NCBI RefSeq assembly: GCF_008831285.2
Contig: NC_045142.1
Span: 6,367,608-6,431,607, forward strand
Direction: 5' to 3'
DNA length: 64,000 bases
DNA from: Nymphaea colorata
Taxonomy: Eukaryota; Streptophyta; Magnoliopsida; Nymphaeales; Nymphaeaceae
Below the pieces are notes generated by a model, which worked only from the letters and a program-made list of their open reading frames with translations, did no database searches and was not told the origin of the DNA. Below, one piece after another: positions 59,943-64,000 of the stretch. Position numbers and translations under genes: made by a program. Positions within the stretch are counted from its first letter, which is position 1; every line of letters begins with the position of its first letter.

Positions 59943-60029
59943 TTTGCTTCTTGGATAAACTAAATTAATAAGGTGATCAAGCAGCTGATTAGACAAATAA
60001 AGGTACTCCGTATATACCTAAACTAGCTT

Positions 60030-61003
60030 AGACTAAAAAGCGTCTTCAGAGTTTGTCATTTTCTATTAAACAAGCCAACAAGAAGGCAAGTACGAAACAA
60101 GCACTTGCGTGTGAATATAACACAAAAATGACATGAGCAACTCAGTCGCTCTCAAATTATTGAGGGTGTCCCCCGTGTACTTTGCCCCCACATACTCAAG
60201 ATGACATGGCCACTTAATTTTATGTTCCACCATCGCGATACATATCAGGCCTCTTTTTGAGAAAACGAAATGTTAGACTAACAAAAAAGTTTTCATTTTA
60301 TATATATATATATATATATGCAGCTTTCCAAAAAATTTGGGAGTCAAGTTTTTGTTGGGCACAATTGTGTCTACACCGGATCCACCAAAAACAGTACTAG
60401 GGAACGATCCAGATCTAAAAAGAAAACAGAAACGCAATAAGACAATATATGAATCTGATCCGTATCCTGTTTTCAAATCTGCTTCTACAAGTTTTGCACC
60501 GGATTCCATCTGCCACGCCTCTTGCCCGAAGCTCCAGGGTGCTTAGACATGCTCTGTTATATATTGCTTTTTTATTCTTATATGCTACTCTAATTTTGAT
60601 TTAACTAGCTGAAGATCATACGCATGACTTTCTTTTACGCCATTAAGACTTGCCATTTGATATGCTAAGGAGGGGCAACCTAGCAAGTGTGTCGGCTTCA
60701 TGTAGCAGAAGCTGATTATTTGTGAAAAGGGATGCATGCAATAACCAAACCTGAAAAAAGAGAACCTGACATCAGATGGTAGATGGGACGATTACAAAAT
60801 GAAACAGAAGAAGAGGGAACAAGGGAAGAGGGTTGAAGAAGAAGAAGACGAAACAGGGAAAGAGGAAATAGGAAAAAAAAAAAAATCAGATGGTTAGATC
60901 CCTCCGGCAGAAAACGTAAATGAAAAAGGTGGAGAGAGACAGACGGCTGGAGAAAAACAAAAAATCTGATCTAAACCCTTAAAGCTTAGCTCAAACCTGA
61001 ACT
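60030..61003. repeat. Inverted fragment of segment C
   Basis: 60,030-60,463 is the reverse complement of 57,484-57,990. 60,464-61,003 is the reverse complement of 28,845-29,470, the part that segment C copy 2 lacks. A plus frame at 60,337-60,546 (DPPKTVLGNDPDLKRKQKRN) is the counterpart of the minus frame at 29,302-29,580. Confidence 0.85.
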
Positions 61004-61084
61004 AATTTGCACAAAAGAATTTGACCAATACTTTAACACAATTTTAAGAGAACTGGCTTTTGTTTCTTACCTAAGTTTATGCAT

Positions 61085-61928
61085 AGGTTGGAGAAAGAAC
61101 ATTTTCTCTCTCCCGGGGAACACTTAAAAATGTGGGCTGGAATGTAATGATGAACTTATTTGTCTGGGTCATCAATCACTACACAGACAAGATAAAGCCC
61201 AGCAAAAATGGCAGGAAGAAGGGCCACATTATATCGCTTTACAGAAAAAGCAATTGACTACCAGTCAGCAATTGAAGTAAAAGAACTGACGCACTAGGGT
61301 CAGACTATATGTGAAATTGATCATGTTGCCAATGCAAATCAAAATTAGTATTTATAGAATTGAATTACAAGCATGTCTATACATTCTTAAGGACTGCATG
61401 AAACCTTGTTTTTTTTTTTTTTTTTTTTAAAAAATAAAGTAACCATAGTTTTGAGCACCCTACCCCAATTCTATAAGATTACAACCTAGCTAATTGGTAT
61501 TTAAAGCACATTTTTTAATTATAATGTAGAAACAAGCTTATGTATATATGTCTTTGCTAAGAACTGCCAAACAGAAATTTCAAGTTAAATTGTTTTCACT
61601 TTTGATGACGTGTTAAGTGAAAAATATACGTATATTAGTTACTACACATATAGTAATTATAAATCATTTGCTTTTGCTACAAAGTACAACAGGATTTTGT
61701 GTTTCTTTATATTACTTTTACCTCATTATTGTAATGAAAGGTACTGCAAGATCTGAAACATTACAGTTGAACTAGGAGCTACTGAAGATATATATGCAGG
61801 AAACAGGTCACTAGTGCAGCCATTTTGTTGGGCAATGTTGTCATCCGCTTGGCCATTCTGGTTTTGACAGCAAGCTGGTTCTCATAATTGAGCTGAAAAT
61901 ATTTCAAACCTGGATTGTCTATGTTCCA
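61085..61928 (-). pseudogene. Unrecognised multi-exon gene fragment (E), copy 3
   Basis: Collinear with 38,275-39,066. Keeps the TTTTCAG acceptor before LNYENQLAVKTRM (about 61,890) and the helix YNVALLPAIFAGLYLVCVV (about 61,240-61,180), but has an in-frame stop after DPDK and lacks the SPFGSNEA exon. Ends where segment A begins. Confidence 0.45.
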
Positions 61929-62725
61929 AGTGAAGGCCAAAGACTTTCGCTTCCCCTTCTCCCCTAAGTTTAGGGTTGCTTTTAGTGTGTAGGAAGGTCA
62001 CATCCGTTATGCTTCAACTTGCATATTGGGACCATCATTTTACAAAACAAAGAGTCGATGTCATGCAAGTTGGAAATGACGATGGACCACATGTAAAGCT
62101 AAGTGATAGAGAAGTGGGACTCTTGCCCCACTGACTACCCCCACTTCAAAAAAGTTGTACAGAATGATATAAAATGCGCTTAACTCTCTCAGCATGTGTA
62201 TGAGTGCTTTTTTAAAGTTATCCGACCGACCAAATATGGAGCTAAGAGTGGCACTTTCTCTGTTTTCAGACATTGTTTTAGGACGTCCTGTGGTTCACTC
62301 TGTTCTTGATGATTCTTTCAAGTCCTGGGAAACTTGTTCTATGTGGCAGCGACAAGATACGGAATTTTCAGGAGATGGAAAATAACGGTTGAAAAAATAT
62401 GAAACAAACGGTGATTTCTGCTTAGCCTAATGCAATTTTATACCTTTACAAATGCTGAAACTGCTCTATTTTTTGTGGAAGAAAAATGCCTTCAAGCAGA
62501 TCCTGTCGAGAACGATTCCACGTATGTTTATATATAAGAAAATTGAATTCTGATTTCTACCGTTTATCCCAAGTGTGTTTAAAGTCCAACTAAAGGCATG
62601 AGGTATCTGTTATTTGCCTCTTTCTCTTTTCATTAATGTTATTTAATAAAAGAACCAAAGAACGGGGGAGAGGTTATGGAAAAATGAGTAAATTTAGTCA
62701 ATTTGGGACTTGTTTTTCTTAACAC
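61928..62725. repeat. Segmental duplication A, copy 3 (partial)
   Basis: Matches about 4,890-5,830, including the 5,480-5,830 part absent from copy 2. The join with segment E at 61,928 removes about 2.4 kb present between them at 39.07-41.49 kb. Confidence 0.85.
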
Positions 62726-63118
62726 ATGAAGTTGCTGAACCTTTTGGTTTAAATGCTAAATGCTAAAAGAGTATCATATTGTCAACTACTTGCCAGAAAT
62801 TTTTTTAGGGGTGGACCAAACGATCTGCGGGTCCGGCCAAGAGGAGCAACCGGTCGGGCCAAATTAAAAAAATTTGTTTTTTTTAATGTAATTTTTTTTT
62901 CTTTACGCTCACCTGGGCAATGGCCCAGGCAGCCCTTCCCCCTCCCTCCGCTCCTGACGTCAGCTATATTATGCACCATGAGGCTAGTAATTATGTCTCT
63001 TAGCACAAGAAGGTGCTGACCCTTTTGGGTTAAATGCTAAAAGAATATCATATTGTCAACTAATTGCCATCTCCTGTAAGTATTAAATCAAATGAGTTTA
63101 CACTTTTAATGTTCTCTT

Positions 63119-63195
<77 letters not shown>

Positions 63196-64000
63196 CTTCC
63201 TCCCCCACCCCCACTAACTACAGTCACACAGATAGTAGAAACACATGAAAGACTGACACCACTGGGCCATGCTATGCAGTGGTTGCAAAGTTGGTGAACA
63301 TAGAGGGGCATTTCAGTTATTATAGTAAAATAAAGTATTTTAGTAATTTTGCAACATAAATACCCTTTTTTCCATTTTTGGCATCGTAAGTGGAAGGTTA
63401 AAAGGTGCCCCCACATGGTTCTTTTTGGATGAAACAACATTCACCGTCAAAATAAAAGAAAGCTATCCAGGAGAAACTTATCCCGAATAAATATAACATT
63501 CCGTTAAAATGCAATGTTCGTTGGTGCCAAAAGGAATGCTTGATTACCACATATCTAAGATTGAAGATGATATGGGATTTTAGGATCTTATGTCTTAACA
63601 TTTAAAAAAAAAAAACATAGCCAAATTAAACAAAACATAGCCAAATTAAAAAAAAATTGTTTTTTTTAAATAATTTTTTTTCCTTACGCTCACCCAGGCC
63701 ATGGCCGCGGTGGCCCTGCTCCCTCCCTTCGCCCCTGATGTCAGCTATATTGTGCACCATAAGGCTAGTAATTATGTCTCTTAGCACATGAAGGTGGTGA
63801 CCCTTTTGGTTTAAATGCTAAAGGAGTATCATATTGTCAACTAGTTGCCATATCTTGTAGGTATATATATATATATATACAAGGGCGGAGTTAGGATTTT
63901 TTTCATGGGCGGACCAAACGATGCGCGGATCGGGCCAAGTGGAGCAACGGGTCGGGCCAAATTAAAAAAATTTGTTTTTTTAATATAATTTTTTTTTTCC
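62726..64000. repeat. Tandem U-arm-related repeats with GGGCGGAG-type element
   Basis: TTTAAATGCTAAA..GTATCATATTGTCAACTA recurs at about 62,745, 63,030 and 63,815, so a unit of about 1.06 kb is tandemly repeated. Between copies lies a short non-coding element with ends like GGGCGGAG...CTCCGCYCCTG and an internal palindrome near CCTGGGCAATGGCCCAGG (62,800-62,960, and again near 63,640-63,740 and from 63,882). It looks like a MITE. No gene. Confidence 0.65.
63131..63193. repeat. (CT)n(TA)31 microsatellite
   Basis: Perfect TA run of about 62 bp following a CT run. Confidence 0.95.

Larger units (their letters stand above)
57484..60463. repeat. Inverted repeat enclosing segment D copy 2
   Basis: The left arm 57,484-57,990 and right arm 60,030-60,463 are reverse complements at high identity, including CCGTGTAC and the phrase near TTGAGAGCGACTGAG. 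The roughly 2-kb spacer holds the end of segment C and the small-protein gene copy 4. Confidence 0.88.

Overview
This is nuclear DNA from a flowering plant. It is AT-rich, has no prokaryote-style gene packing, carries GT-AG introns, long (GA)n and (TA)n microsatellites, a Ty1/copia element primed by initiator tRNA-Met, CACTA (En/Spm) remnants and a nuclear copy of a plastid gene (ycf4). The species cannot be named from the sequence. No ordinary long host gene is present. The window is a repeat-rich, repeatedly duplicated region with small gene pieces.

Layout. A set of segments recurs in the same general order, at roughly 90% identity by eye. Segment A lies at 4.13-7.87, 40.88-43.66 and 61.93-62.73 kb. 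Segment B lies at 18.09-18.56 and 45.85-46.32 kb. Segment C lies at 21.84-30.35 and 46.5-58.47 kb. Segment D lies at 34.6-36.8 and 58.67-60.03 kb. Segment E lies at 31.87-32.5 (inverted), 37.87-39.07 and 61.08-61.93 kb. The window therefore reads as two incomplete tandem copies of a large block plus the start of a third, each with its own deletions and inversions. A CACTA element sits in segments B/C. In the second block an almost intact 4.7-kb copia element is nested inside it, and the first block still shows the matching empty site. A terminal-repeat-like sequence (the 'U arm') recurs in both orientations around the gene fragments.

Genes. The most interesting coding signal is a family of four copies of a small two-exon gene, all on the minus strand (12.87-13.44, 34.84-35.16, 36.01-36.10 and 58.90-59.25 kb). 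Exon 1 encodes a short hydrophobic membrane segment beginning MGPL or MGPT. A phase-1 intron follows (107 bp in two copies, 357 bp in another), then an acidic glycine-rich tail. I do not recognise the family. Other gene-like material is fragmentary: an unrecognised multi-exon gene (segment E), transposon proteins, and several low-confidence exons.

The structural centrepiece is the palindrome at 35.33-36.79 kb. Its arms are about 660-675 bp and about 95% identical by eye, and its 122-bp loop contains exon 1 of the third small gene. TATA-like boxes near the two outer ends point inward. It is nested in a larger 6.6-kb inverted arrangement. Any transcript through it would fold into a long hairpin matching the paralogous small genes, so a small-RNA-producing locus is a reasonable but untested inference.
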